From NCBI GenBank assembly GCA_026984935.1, contig JALSRD010000041.1:62001-126000 (forward strand): DNA of 64,000 bases, read 5' to 3'. The DNA comes from Desulfobacterales bacterium. GTDB lineage: Bacteria > Desulfobacterota > Desulfobacteria > Desulfobacterales > JALSRD01. Positions 8,771 through 17,381 of the stretch are shown piece by piece (the first letter of the stretch is position 1; every line of letters begins with the position of its first letter). The position numbers and the translations under genes are program-made. The notes beneath the pieces are model-generated. The model did no database searches and was not told where the DNA came from. It saw only the letters and a list, made by a program, of their open reading frames with translations.

Positions 8771-9022
8771 CCTGAATCCTGCACAGACAATTTTGAAAAT
8801 TTTGAATTAGATATATTATCCAGTCGTTACCTGTGAATTGCACCAGGTGTTGTTTGCCTGACGGATATGCTCGGCATGCTTCCATTTTTTTTCAAAACTG
8901 TCTGCCCTGCGCAAGCGTCGATTTCACCGCATCTACCGTGTTGCCGGGCATTTGCGGCAACCCACTACAGCTGCATGCTGCGCCTTGTATAGGCGGCAAA
9001 CGCGACGCTTGCAAAATTCAGG
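8771..9022 (-). mobile_element. MITE-like dispersed repeat, copy B (inverted)
   Basis: In the minus orientation this 252-bp segment matches copy A through its left third (terminal CCTGAATTTTGCAAGCG and GCCGCCTATACAAGGCGCAG), the TCTGCCCTGC-GAG-CG block and its right end (TTTTCAAAATTGTCTGTGCA). The stretch between is more diverged. Flanking 5-mers are TAAGA (8766-8770) and TGAGA (9023-9027), four of five matching. It lies between gph and vapC and carries no gene. Confidence 0.8.
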
Positions 9023-9044
9023 TGAGAAACGGTTCTGTCAGGGG

Positions 9045-9470
9045 TCAGATGAGAGGGTTTTTCCATTTCAGTTTGGGGAAACGGGCGAAATCAGAATCAG
9101 TGGAGGCCAGTTCGCATCCATGTTCGATGGCCAACGCCGCCAGATGTGCGTCCGTAACCAGATTGGCGACCGCCTGCCCCGCGTTGAGCATCTCCCTGAA
9201 AACGGACCAGTGCCGTGCGGTGGGCCGGATGATTCTCGTGGAAGGCTGATCCAGCCAGCTCTGTACGCGTACAAGTGCCTGTTCGAGAGATAGCGGGTAC
9301 TCGAAAACCCTGGGATTGGTCCCGATACGAATAAAGGCGGACAAAACCGTCCAGCACAGGCATATCACACCCGTGCCGGACAGTTGTTCGTCCCACCATT
9401 CACATGCTTGCAGGTTAAGGGGATGAAGCGCGTCCTCCGCATACAATAAAATATTCGCATCCACCAGCAT
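9045..9470 (-). CDS. vapC: PIN-domain toxin, VapC family
   Basis: The protein of about 141 residues has the PIN acidic residues in the expected order: MLVDANILLYAED at the N-terminus, a mid acidic region, and VTDAHLAALAIEHG plus ASTDSDFARFP at the C-terminus. VapC toxins are Mg-dependent RNases that cleave tRNA or rRNA until neutralised by VapB. The ATG at 9470 overlaps the TGA of the antitoxin gene (TGATG), so translation is coupled. A TTG one codon earlier is less likely to be the start. It ends 22 bases from repeat copy B. Target specificity cannot be read. Confidence 0.85.
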   Translation of the reverse strand: MLVDANILLYAEDALHPLNLQACEWWDEQLSGTGVICLCWTVLSAFIRIGTNPRVFEYPLSLEQALVRVQSWLDQPSTRIIRPTARHWSVFREMLNAGQAVANLVTDAHLAALAIEHGCELASTDSDFARFPKLKWKNPLI

Positions 9471-9715
9471 CAACGGGCATCCTCACCCTCAATGCGGGCC
9501 AGCAGTTCCTGGATATTATCGATGTTGCGGCCCTGCCGGAGGCCCATCTTGTGGGGTTTCGTTTTATAGCGGCGTTGCTTTGCGGGCTTTTCCACCTGGT
9601 CCAGGCCGGCATGCAGGGCTTCGTTGATAACCGTCTTAAAGGGTGTGTTCAATTTGGCGGCGATGGCCCGCGCACGTTCAAGCACCTCATCGTCTATATT
9701 TAATGTCGTTCGCAT
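9470..9715 (-). CDS. vapB: Ribbon-helix-helix antitoxin, VapB family
   Basis: The 81-residue protein begins MRTTLNIDDEVLERARAIA, the typical ribbon-helix-helix DNA-binding start of VapB antitoxins, then a basic linker and an acidic tail (NIQELLARIEGEDAR) that would occupy the toxin. It is the first gene of the pair. No Shine-Dalgarno precedes the ATG. The promoter's -10 box ends six bases before the ATG, so the message probably begins at the start codon. Confidence 0.85.
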   Translation of the reverse strand: MRTTLNIDDEVLERARAIAAKLNTPFKTVINEALHAGLDQVEKPAKQRRYKTKPHKMGLRQGRNIDNIQELLARIEGEDAR

Positions 9716-9718
9716 ACA

Positions 9719-9749
9719 GACATCATAGCATCGTTTCGGATGATGTCAA
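9719..9749 (-). promoter_or_regulatory. vapBC promoter overlapped by an operator palindrome
   Basis: On the minus strand TTGACA (plus 9744-9749) and TATGAT (9722-9727) are 16 bases apart. The inverted repeat GACATCAT-N13-ATGATGTC (9719-9747) covers both boxes. VapBC complexes repress their own promoters through such sites. The expected transcription start is 9715, the A of the vapB ATG. Confidence 0.75.
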
Positions 9750-9917
9750 GGCATCACTTGGCGTTTTGTTCGCAACCGGTCTGAATCCCGGCGTTGACAG
9801 GTTTTACAGGCTGAACGACCGGATGTCATCTTGCATCGACGTTGTACGCAAAGACGAATTTTGATTCCGCCAGTTTCATGGGGTGGGCAGGAGCCTTTTA
9901 CTTTGCAGGAGCCCTTT

Positions 9918-9946
9918 TTGACAACCGCACTGTCGTGTCATAGATT
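9918..9946 (+). promoter_or_regulatory. Candidate sigma-70 promoter of cysE
   Basis: TTGACA (9918-9923), a 17-base spacer, then TAGATT (9941-9946), about 57 bases before the cysE ATG. The rest of the 287-base vapB-cysE spacer shows nothing else. Confidence 0.5.
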
Positions 9947-10002
9947 TTACTATATCTGTTTCTTCGAAATGTCAAAGCCCGAGAGGTATAAGGAGCGCAA
10001 CC

Positions 10003-10953
10003 ATGGCCGACGATCTGACAATGCCCGCTGACACCTGCAAAATGGAAGCCCAGGAGGTTTCCAGGTTCAGGGAACTTCTGCCGGACGTCATCGAACAGGT
10101 GGTCGCCAGCTGTGACGATGCGGACAGCTGCACACACATCGACTACGAGCCGATTCCCTCGCGGCACATGGTCATCGAAATCATCGAGCGTCTGCGGGAC
10201 ATTCTCTTCCCCGGTTATTTCGCGCGCCAGAAAATCGATCCGGTCAATCTGAAATACAGTATGGGCCAATCGCTTTCCAGTGTTTTTGACCTGCTATCAG
10301 AGCAGATCGCGCTGAGTTTCCGGCACGACTGTTTCCGCTACGACCTGGCCTGCATGAATTGTGAAACTCAGGGATGCCAGATGGCCATCGAACTGCTGCG
10401 GGCACTGCCGCACATTCGCCGCGTGCTGGCCACCGATGTGACAGCCACCTACCAGGGGGATCCGGCCGCGCGCAGTGCCGATGAAATCATTTTCAGCTAT
10501 CCCGGTATTTTCGCGGTTACCGTGTACCGCGTGGCGCATCAGCTGTACATGCTGAAAGTCCCGCTGCTGCCGCGCATCATGACGGAGTATGCCCACAGCA
10601 TTACCGGTATTGATATCCACCCCGGCGCGCGGATTGGGAAGCGCTTTGTCGTCGATCACGGCACCGGTGTGGTCATCGGTGAAACCACCGAGATCGGCAA
10701 TAACGTGCGCATCTACCAGGGTGTGACCCTGGGGGCGCTTTCGCTGCCTCCCGATGCCGGTGACCGCCTGCGGGGGAAAAAGCGCCACCCCACCATCGAG
10801 GACGACGTGATCATTTATTCCGGCGCCACCATTCTGGGCGGCGAAACCGTTATCGGCGCCCGTTCCGTCATCGGCGGCAATGTCTGGCTGACGGAGTCTG
10901 TCCCACCGGATACCAAAGTGCTCATGGAAACGCCGCGCCTGGTCTACCGTTAG
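10003..10953 (+). CDS. cysE: Serine O-acetyltransferase
   Basis: The 316-residue enzyme makes O-acetylserine from serine and acetyl-CoA, the committed step of cysteine synthesis. An N-terminal helical region of about 180 residues precedes a left-handed beta-helix with hexapeptide repeats ([56 protein letters not shown]). Histidines in DIHPGA and VDHGTG match the catalytic positions of the family. It is longer than E. coli CysE (273), with an extended N-terminus carrying a few cysteines. It is followed after 131 bases by cysK, its usual partner. GAGGTATAAGGAG precedes the ATG. Confidence 0.93.
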   Translation: MADDLTMPADTCKMEAQEVSRFRELLPDVIEQVVASCDDADSCTHIDYEPIPSRHMVIEIIERLRDILFPGYFARQKIDPVNLKYSMGQSLSSVFDLLSEQIALSFRHDCFRYDLACMNCETQGCQMAIELLRALPHIRRVLATDVTATYQGDPAARSADEIIFSYPGIFAVTVYRVAHQLYMLKVPLLPRIMTEYAHSITGIDIHPGARIGKRFVVDHGTGVVIGETTEIGNNVRIYQGVTLGALSLPPDAGDRLRGKKRHPTIEDDVIIYSGATILGGETVIGARSVIGGNVWLTESVPPDTKVLMETPRLVYR

Positions 10954-11084
10954 TCGCCGGAATCGGCGGCGCCCCCAATGGCCGTCTGCAGCGCAGCCGT
11001 CATACATGTGCCTTAATGTTCGGCGGAATTTGATTGCAAGCAGACGTTCGCATTCCTGAACCCGCTGAGAAAAAGGAGTCCATC

Positions 11085-12005
11085 ATGCCCACATATTCAG
11101 AGATCAGTCAAACCATCGGTGGGACGCCGCTGGTGCGCTTGAACCGTATCGCCAACGAGCTGGATGCCGAAATTCTGGCCAAGCTCGAATTTTTCAACCC
11201 GCTTTCCAGCGTCAAGGACCGCATCGCCGCTTCCATGCTGGCAGCCGCTGAAAAGGACGGTCAGATCGACAGCCAAACCCTGATCGTCGAGCCGACCTCC
11301 GGCAACACCGGCATCGCACTGGCATTTATCTGTGCGGCCCGAGGCTACCGGCTGTGTCTGACCATGCCGGACACCATGAGCATGGAACGGCGCAAATTGC
11401 TCCACCAACTGGGCGCCGAACTGGTGCTGACGCCCGGGGAAAAAGGCATTAACGGGACCATCGAAAAGGCCCGCCGGATTTTGTCCGAAAACGAGAATGC
11501 CTTTATGCCCGACCAGTTCAGCAACCCGGCCAATCCCCGGATTCACCGGGAAACCACCGCTGAAGAGATCTGGCAGGACACCGACGGCCGGGTCGACATC
11601 CTGGTGGCGGGCGTGGGTACCGGCGGCACCGTCACCGGTGTGGGACAGGTCATCAAGTCCCGCAACCCGGATTTCAAAGTGGTGGCCGTGGAACCTGCGG
11701 ATTCGGCGGTTCTCTCCGGCGGCAGCCCCGGTCCCCACAAGATCCAGGGCATCGGAGCCGGCTTTATCCCTGAGGTGCTGGATCGTGACGTGATCGACGA
11801 TGTCGTCGCCGTTTCCAACGATGATGCTTTTGAAACCGCACGGCGCACCGCCAAAAGCGAGGGGCTCCTGTGCGGCATTTCTTCCGGCGCGGCGTTGTGG
11901 GCGGCCATGCAAGTCGCGCGGCGCAGAGAAAACAAGGGCAAGCGCATCGTCGTGATTTTGCCCAGCGGCGGCGAGCGCTATATCAGCACGGATCTCTTCA
12001 GGTAG
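11085..12005 (+). CDS. cysK: Cysteine synthase A (O-acetylserine sulfhydrylase)
   Basis: The 306-residue PLP enzyme converts O-acetylserine and sulfide to cysteine. The PLP lysine is in [11 protein letters not shown] (about residue 44), the asparagine/serine substrate loop is [12 protein letters not shown], the phosphate-binding loop is [10 protein letters not shown] and the C-terminal SSGAALWAA serine contacts the pyridine nitrogen. The start at 11085 is chosen because AAAAAGGAG lies just before it; the open frame extends 17 codons further up without support. With cysE it forms a cysteine biosynthesis pair suited to an organism with abundant sulfide. Confidence 0.95.
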   Translation: MPTYSEISQTIGGTPLVRLNRIANELDAEILAKLEFFNPLSSVKDRIAASMLAAAEKDGQIDSQTLIVEPTSGNTGIALAFICAARGYRLCLTMPDTMSMERRKLLHQLGAELVLTPGEKGINGTIEKARRILSENENAFMPDQFSNPANPRIHRETTAEEIWQDTDGRVDILVAGVGTGGTVTGVGQVIKSRNPDFKVVAVEPADSAVLSGGSPGPHKIQGIGAGFIPEVLDRDVIDDVVAVSNDDAFETARRTAKSEGLLCGISSGAALWAAMQVARRRENKGKRIVVILPSGGERYISTDLFR

Positions 12006-12248
12006 CGGCGGCTGAAGTGCGCGTACGCCGGATCGCAAGTTCCCAAATTTCCGGCAACGCCGCGTCAATTGCCTTTCGGTTTTGCTTCGGCGTACAGCCG
12101 ATCGCCTGGTGGCATTTCAAGAATTCGTCGCTACGCTCCCCCGGCCGGCTTGATTCCGCCAAGGGCGGGATTGGCGCTCTTGGGCAGCTCCCCGAGGTTT
12201 TTTTGGAGAGGATGCACCGGGTCCAGTCAGATCCGTTTCAGAGCGGTG

Positions 12249-12971
12249 CTACGGCAGGCGGATACCCATGGCCTGCAACTGGGCGCTGGCCTGTGCGCTC
12301 CAGCCGCGGTTGGCTCGGGGGCTGGCCGGGCTGGGGTGCAGAATTCCACCTACCACAACCGGACTGTTCGCCAGGGCCTGGCGCGCCTGGCTGGCAGCGA
12401 ATTTGCCGATGCCAACCACGCAATGTGGCGCCAGGACCTCCACGGTCCGGCGCAGGGCTTGGTCGCAGGCGGCGAGCAGGTTGCTTTTTTCGGCCGCCTT
12501 CAACTTGTTCGGCGTGCGGTTGCGCCCGCTTTGCTCGATAAAGAGCAATGGGCAGTAGTTGGCCACGAAAAAGCGGGCGAAGAACTTGTCCGGCGTGCCG
12601 AACGTCTCGGCGGCCCAGCCCCACAGACGCCGGCCGCTGACCTCGCTGCGGCGGCAGTCAAATCCATGAACCGGCCGTTTGGGATGCGTCTGCGGCGGCC
12701 GCCGGACATCCCCATGGATGCCCAACCATTCGACGACCATGCTGATTTCTCCAAAGGGGACGCCGGTCTGGGCCATGCCCCAGGGACCGGGGTTCATGCC
12801 CAGCAGTACGATTTCCTTTGGAGCGCCGGCATAGCGCCGCAGGTAATGATTGTAAGGCGTGCGCGCATAGACCAGTGGATTGTAAACATGGGTCACCGGT
12901 AGTGAAAAACGTAAGCCGGCCAATGCGGCGACCAGTTCGTCGGTGACTTCTTGCAGGCGTGCGTAAACCAT
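12249..12971 (-). CDS. SMUG-type (family 3) uracil-DNA glycosylase
   Basis: The 240-residue protein has the SMUG motif GMNPGPWGMAQTGVPFGE (about residues 58-75) and the C-terminal HPSPASP motif. This family flips and removes uracil, and in characterised bacterial members xanthine or hypoxanthine, from DNA. It is the last gene of a minus-strand run DUF302-mutM-this gene. The ATG at 12971 leaves 11 bases after mutM; a TTG at 13001 would overlap mutM. A second uracil glycosylase of family 4 lies at 53917, so uracil repair is duplicated in this genome. Confidence 0.88.
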   Translation of the reverse strand: MVYARLQEVTDELVAALAGLRFSLPVTHVYNPLVYARTPYNHYLRRYAGAPKEIVLLGMNPGPWGMAQTGVPFGEISMVVEWLGIHGDVRRPPQTHPKRPVHGFDCRRSEVSGRRLWGWAAETFGTPDKFFARFFVANYCPLLFIEQSGRNRTPNKLKAAEKSNLLAACDQALRRTVEVLAPHCVVGIGKFAASQARQALANSPVVVGGILHPSPASPRANRGWSAQASAQLQAMGIRLP

Positions 12972-12982
12972 ACGTGAATTGC

Positions 12983-13816
12983 CTATGGCAGTTGTTGGCA
13001 ATGTGGGCAGATGTGCGTGCCGCGCTGTGCGACCACCAGGCGGACAAGGGGCGTTTGACAGCGCGGGCAGGGAAGGCCGCTGCGGCGAAAGACCTTCAGA
13101 CGGTCCTGGTTGCGGCCCCGGCGGCCGGCCACCGAGTAGAAATTCGTATCACCGCCGCCCAGGGTGGTGCCCATGCCGGCAAGGCCCTGCCGCAGTACTT
13201 TGCGGATGGCGCGGTGCAGGCGGCGGATCTCAGCGGGTGTCAGCGTATCGGCCTGCCGGCCGGGATGGATGCCGGCGTTCCAAAGTGCCTCGTCGGTGTA
13301 AATGTTGCCGAGACCGGCGATGAAGTGCTGGTCGAGCAAGAGGGGCTTGATCTGCCGCCGCCGGCCGGAAAGGCGCTTTTCCAGCAGCTTTGCGGAAAAG
13401 GCGCGGCCCAGCGGTTCGGGCCCCAGGCGGTCCAGTATGCTGTGTGCATCGTCTGTCAGGTAGAAGCGCCCGAATTTGCGCGTGTCGTGAAAGCGGAGCT
13501 GGACACGGCTGCCCAACTCCAGGATGACATGCTCATGTTTCAGCCGCGGCGTGCCGCGCGCTTTCAATGCCAGGCGGCCGCTCATGCGCAAGTGAATCAG
13601 CAGGTAGGCGCCGGAAGCAAAGTCGAAGATAATGTACTTCCCCCGCCGCCGGATCGCGCCTATGGTTTCTCCGCGTATGCGCCGGCAAAAGCCTTTCGCG
13701 TCCTCACCGGCCACCGTACGGGGCCAGAAAACACGCGCATCGGTGATGGACATGCCGGCCAGGCCGGCCCCGTTCAGCCCATCAACGATGGTCTGTACTT
13801 CGGGAAGTTCAGGCAT
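12983..13816 (-). CDS. mutM: Formamidopyrimidine-DNA glycosylase
   Basis: The 277-residue bifunctional glycosylase/AP lyase removes 8-oxoguanine and FapyG. After the initiator Met is the catalytic proline and glutamate (MPELPEVQTI). Lysine 57-like and DNA-contact motifs follow (RRRGKYIIF, LRMSGRL, HDTRKFGRF), then the H2TH region (LLDQHFIAGLGNIYTDEAL) and a C-terminal zinc finger CPRC...CPHC. The start is fixed by the obligatory MPELPE; the open frame runs much further upstream as a shadow of the DUF302 gene. It sits 8 bases after that gene and 11 before the SMUG-type gene. Confidence 0.95.
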   Translation of the reverse strand: MPELPEVQTIVDGLNGAGLAGMSITDARVFWPRTVAGEDAKGFCRRIRGETIGAIRRRGKYIIFDFASGAYLLIHLRMSGRLALKARGTPRLKHEHVILELGSRVQLRFHDTRKFGRFYLTDDAHSILDRLGPEPLGRAFSAKLLEKRLSGRRRQIKPLLLDQHFIAGLGNIYTDEALWNAGIHPGRQADTLTPAEIRRLHRAIRKVLRQGLAGMGTTLGGGDTNFYSVAGRRGRNQDRLKVFRRSGLPCPRCQTPLVRLVVAQRGTHICPHCQQLP

Positions 13817-13824
13817 GCGGGCTT

Positions 13825-14283
13825 TCAGGGCGCAGTGGCGCTGTGCGCGAAATTGGCGAGCGCCTTGGCGATCTTTGCCAATACTGCCTTGCCGCATGTC
13901 CCGATCCCATGACGTCGGGCCAGGTATTGGGGGTCGTTGTAGGACAGCCAGACCTGTCCGCCTGCATCCTTCCAGATAAGGGCCTTCTGTGGCAGATCGA
14001 TGGCCGTCGTTTGGGCGCAGATCATCAGCGATGAACCGATTTTGGGGTTGCCGAAGATGATCAGTTCGGTGGGGCGCAGGTTTTTGCCGACCTTGGCAGC
14101 GGCGGCACTGTGATCGATGCGTGCAAAGACGGTCATGCCTTTTTGCTGCAAAGCTGATTGCAGGCGGTCGGCAGTTTTTTTGACGGGAAAAGTACTTTTG
14201 ACGCTTATCAATCCATCGGCAGCCAGCGCAGCCGTGGATGAAAAGAACAGGCAAACCAGAAAGACAACAGCGATTTTACGCAT
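13825..14283 (-). CDS. Exported DUF302 domain protein
   Basis: The 152-residue protein has a clear Sec signal (MRKIAVVFLVCLFFSSTAALA, cut after ALA) and then a DUF302 domain: TADRLQSALQQKGMTVFARIDHS, the ELIIFGNPKIGSSLM core and LPQKALIW. DUF302 proteins are periplasmic or secreted and of unknown biochemical role. It is the first gene of the run leading into mutM and the SMUG-type glycosylase, an unusual pairing of an exported protein with DNA repair that may simply reflect shared transcription. AAAAGGGGAT serves as ribosome binding site. Confidence 0.82.
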   Translation of the reverse strand: MRKIAVVFLVCLFFSSTAALAADGLISVKSTFPVKKTADRLQSALQQKGMTVFARIDHSAAAAKVGKNLRPTELIIFGNPKIGSSLMICAQTTAIDLPQKALIWKDAGGQVWLSYNDPQYLARRHGIGTCGKAVLAKIAKALANFAHSATAP

Positions 14284-14446
14284 GGCGGATCCCCTTTTAT
14301 TGGATAATAACGATGAATAAAAACATTATAACACAGCTTGTTCGGTTTTCAAGTGGGGATCATCGGTGCTGGCCGGCCACGCAGGATGGGTTTGAAGACC
14401 TGCTTTCATTTCGCAGGCCCTTTGGCGGGTCGCCTGCTGTTTTCGG

Positions 14447-14474
14447 TTTACATGCTGATATTTGGTCTTATACT
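14447..14474 (+). promoter_or_regulatory. Candidate promoter of the histone-like gene
   Basis: TTTACA (14447-14452), 16 bases, then TATACT (14469-14474), both five of six to consensus. A start near 14481 gives a leader of about 175 nt before the ATG at 14657. The 373-base spacer from 14284 holds no other feature that I can support. Confidence 0.5.
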
Positions 14475-14656
14475 AGGGAAGCAATCCAATGCTTTTTCTG
14501 GCGGTAATTGCTTTTGATGGCGATGGAAGACAAAGTAACCTTGACATATTCATACAAAATGTGGCAAAGAGAACCGACAACAGCCAGATGCCTGGACAAG
14601 CAGAACCAGTTTTACCATCGCCCCAGAACAGCACCTTTACGGAAGGAGGGTACTTT

Positions 14657-15055
14657 ATGCCGGAATTTGAATTAATTTTAAAGACAGTTTCGGAAGGACT
14701 CAAGGCAATGGCGCAGGGCATAGAAAGCCTGGCGGGCCAGATTGACAGCCTGAGTCAAACCAAGGTGAAACCAAAGCCGAGCGCCAAACCGGCTTCGAAA
14801 AAGAAAACATCTAAAGCATCGGCAGCCAAAAAAGCCGTCAAGGGCAAGGTCGCCGCCAAGGCATCCAAAGCCAAGCCGCTGACGGCCATTGAAAAGATAT
14901 ACGGCTTCGTCGCCCGGGCCAAAAACGGCATTGACGTGGAAACCCTGATGAAAAAAACCGGGTATAACAGCAAAAAAGTGTACAATGTACTGTACAAATT
15001 AAAAAAACAAAACAAGATCAAAAGCCTCGGCAGAGGAAAATACGCAAAAAGCTGA
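14657..15055 (+). CDS. Lysine/alanine-rich histone-like protein with C-terminal winged helix
   Basis: A 132-residue protein in three parts: a helical N-terminus (residues 1-35, SEGLKAMAQGIESLAGQIDS), a Lys/Ala/Ser-rich low-complexity linker (about 38-80, like histone H1 tails) and a C-terminal winged-helix-like domain (IEKIYGFVARAKNGIDVETL, TGYNSKKVYNVLYKLKKQ, ending in a basic wing). This arrangement suggests a DNA-binding, nucleoid-associated protein. GGAAGGAGGG lies 8 bases before the ATG; an upstream in-frame ATG at 14489 has no such site. The exact family is not recognised. Confidence 0.75.
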   Translation: MPEFELILKTVSEGLKAMAQGIESLAGQIDSLSQTKVKPKPSAKPASKKKTSKASAAKKAVKGKVAAKASKAKPLTAIEKIYGFVARAKNGIDVETLMKKTGYNSKKVYNVLYKLKKQNKIKSLGRGKYAKS

Positions 15056-15150
15056 AGCCGCCGGTATTTTGCTGGACACCTTGCATGCAAGCGGCGTCTG
15101 CGGGGGCTTTTTATGGGCGAAGCGGGCATAAACCCGGGGGGTGACCCTCA

Positions 15151-15831
15151 ATGGCCAAGACAGAAAAAGCCCGGCGGATTGTTTTTTGCGACTTCGACGG
15201 CACGATAACCGCCGAAGAGACTTTTGTAAAACTGCTTCAACGCTTTGCGCCTTTGCTGTATCCATTGAAAGCCCGGCGGATGAAAAGCGGTGAAATCACC
15301 CTCAAGCAGGCTGTGCGCAGCTTGCTTGAATCCATTCCGGCAGCGCGCTATCCTGAAATGCTGGACTACATCCGCGGCCAGAAACTGCGGCCCGGGTTCG
15401 AGGCTTTTCTGGATTTGATGCGGTCTTGCAATGTGCCGGTGGTCGTGATTTCCGGGGGGCTGCGTGGCCTGGTGACCGCGCGACTCGGTGCACTGACTGA
15501 AAAGATAGAGGGGATTTATGCCGCCGATGTTCGGACGGATTCCCAATTTCTTACAGTGCACTCCGATTTTGAGGGAAGAGACGAACTGGTTTCAAAAGTC
15601 GATGTCATGCGCCGGTACGATTATGAACAGGCGATTGTGGTCGGCAATGGCATCACCGACGTAAAAATGTCCGGCGGTGCATCGCTGATTTTTGCCCGCG
15701 GTTATCTGGCGGAGCACCTGAGAAGGCATCGCGTGGCCTTCCAGCCCTGGCGTGATTTTTTTGATGTTGCCGGGTTTCTGGCCCAGCGCTGGAAGGCGAT
15801 TTGCCGACTGCCTTCGAGCGGGGGCGGCTGA
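15151..15831 (+). CDS. HAD-IB phosphatase, MtnX-like
   Basis: The 226-residue protein opens with the HAD motif IVFCDFDGTITAEETFVKLL, has motif II VVVISGGLRGLV and the late acidic motif VVGNGITDVKMSGGAS, the pattern of the MtnX/SerB-like group (2-hydroxy-3-keto-5-methylthiopentenyl-1-phosphate phosphatase). No other methionine-salvage gene is nearby, so the substrate is unproven. It follows the histone-like gene by 95 bases and is followed by a convergent gene. Confidence 0.7.
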   Translation: MAKTEKARRIVFCDFDGTITAEETFVKLLQRFAPLLYPLKARRMKSGEITLKQAVRSLLESIPAARYPEMLDYIRGQKLRPGFEAFLDLMRSCNVPVVVISGGLRGLVTARLGALTEKIEGIYAADVRTDSQFLTVHSDFEGRDELVSKVDVMRRYDYEQAIVVGNGITDVKMSGGASLIFARGYLAEHLRRHRVAFQPWRDFFDVAGFLAQRWKAICRLPSSGGG

Positions 15832-15879
15832 CTTCTTACGCCAGTCGGCGTTTCACTGACAGCCGGCCGGTGAACGGAA

Positions 15880-16572
15880 TCAAACTGAGAAGTGGCGATC
15901 CAGCATCCGGCGCATCACACGATTAACGCGCGCGATGTCCTGCGGATTGCCGGTCAACGCCGCGGCCTTTTGGATGTAACGGCCGGACGTCAGTTCATGG
16001 GCTCCGTTTTGGGCGATCTGAAGGATACTCGCGCGGGTGACTTCCAGGTGGAACTGCAGCCCCAGGACTTTCTCCCGATATAAAAAAGCCTGGTGGATGC
16101 AGCCCCGGCTGCTGGCCAGCAACACTGCCTGCGCCGGCAGGTCATAGGTGTCGCCGTGCCAGTGAAATACATTGAGCTGCGGCGGAACACCCGCCAGCAG
16201 AGGAGAGTCTTTTCCTTCCGGCGTCAGCGCCACCGGGAACCAGCCGATTTCCTTGTAGCGGTTGGGATAGACCGGGGCACCCAGCGCTGCGGCGATGAGC
16301 TGGCTTCCCAGGCAGATGCCCAGAAGCGGCTTTTGCAGGGCGATGAAGGCTGCGATGAACTTCTTTTCCTGCACAAGCCAGGGGAATTGCGCTTCATCAT
16401 TGACGCCCATGGGCCCGCCCATAACGATCAGGGCATCCATTGCGTGGACGTCCGGCAGATGAAATGACCGGTAGAACTGCGTGACGGACAGCTGGTGGCC
16501 ATGGTCCTGGATCCAGTCTGCAATACTCCCCAGCCCTTCAAAAGGAACATGCTGGAAGCAGTGAATCCGCAT
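15880..16572 (-). CDS. Class I glutamine amidotransferase domain protein (GuaA-like)
   Basis: A 230-residue stand-alone GATase1. It has the nucleophile elbow GICLGSQLIAAALG (about residues 85-98), the oxyanion region VMGGPMGVNDEAQFPWL and the catalytic His-x-Glu in LGLQFHLEV. The early MRIHCFQHVPFEGLGSI resembles amidotransferases annotated as GMP synthase glutamine-hydrolysing-like, which lack the synthetase half. The acceptor is unknown. The start at 16572 is supported by AGGAAGG upstream; it lies 14 bases after the enoyl-CoA hydratase gene and is probably cotranscribed. Confidence 0.8.
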   Translation of the reverse strand: MRIHCFQHVPFEGLGSIADWIQDHGHQLSVTQFYRSFHLPDVHAMDALIVMGGPMGVNDEAQFPWLVQEKKFIAAFIALQKPLLGICLGSQLIAAALGAPVYPNRYKEIGWFPVALTPEGKDSPLLAGVPPQLNVFHWHGDTYDLPAQAVLLASSRGCIHQAFLYREKVLGLQFHLEVTRASILQIAQNGAHELTSGRYIQKAAALTGNPQDIARVNRVMRRMLDRHFSV

Positions 16573-16586
16573 TTCGGAAATCCTTC

Positions 16587-17333
16587 CTAAAATTTTTCGG
16601 CGGCCTGATGCAGCAGTTTCTGGACCGGCCCCTGAAACCAGCAATCCAGAAAATTGCTGTGGATGTCCCGGGCGGTTTCCCGGTACCTGGCGCATATGCT
16701 TTCCACGCGTGTCTGCTTCATTGTCGCGAAAGCCGGCTGCGCCTTGGATGCCAATTGGTCGATTTTTGCAACAGCCCGGGATTCGACCTGCTCTTTATCA
16801 AAAATGTCATCCACCAGGCCGATGGCGCCTGCGGCCGGCGGATCCAGGAATTCGCCGCCATACAGCATCGCCGTGGCCGCCCGGTCGCCCACCAGTTGGC
16901 GCAGCATCAGATCGGCCAGGTAGGGGACGGGGACACCGATATTGATTTCGTTGAAACCGATCAGGGTGCGGCCGGCCGCGGCCAGGCGAAAATCGCAGGT
17001 CAGCGCCAAAATGGCCCCGCCGGCGGTGGCATGGCCGGCAATTGCGCAGGCCGTAGGCAGCGGCAAGCTGTACAGATCCAGTACGACTTGGTTGAAGTTT
17101 TTCAAAAATTCCGCCATCTGGGTGCGATCAAGGGAGAGCAGCTGCGGCAGGTCCAGGCCGATACTGAAAAACTTGCGTCCACCGGCCAGCACCAGGCCGT
17201 TAAAGCCCTTGCGGATGGCCGCTGCAGCTGCGGCGATGTCTTGCAGCAGCTGCGGACCGATGGCGTTGGTCACACCGTTGTTCAGGCGCAGCAGAGCCAC
17301 TTTCCCGTGGTCTTCGAGGGTGGCACAGAGCAT
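16587..17333 (-). CDS. Enoyl-CoA hydratase/isomerase family protein
   Basis: The 248-residue crotonase-fold protein has the oxyanion-hole segments LVLAGGRKFFSIGLDLPQL and IAGHATAGGAILALTCDFRLAA. The position of the usual catalytic glutamate reads GFNEINIGVPVPYLADLMLR, so one Glu (NEI) is retained and the second is replaced. This resembles isomerase-type members. It is the first of two genes with the glutamine amidotransferase. GGAGA precedes the start. A role in acyl-CoA metabolism is inferred; the substrate is not known. Confidence 0.8.
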   Translation of the reverse strand: MLCATLEDHGKVALLRLNNGVTNAIGPQLLQDIAAAAAAIRKGFNGLVLAGGRKFFSIGLDLPQLLSLDRTQMAEFLKNFNQVVLDLYSLPLPTACAIAGHATAGGAILALTCDFRLAAAGRTLIGFNEINIGVPVPYLADLMLRQLVGDRAATAMLYGGEFLDPPAAGAIGLVDDIFDKEQVESRAVAKIDQLASKAQPAFATMKQTRVESICARYRETARDIHSNFLDCWFQGPVQKLLHQAAEKF

Positions 17334-17381
17334 GTTGTTATTCTCCGTTGAACGGCAGCGCGCGATAATCAGCGTGCATTG

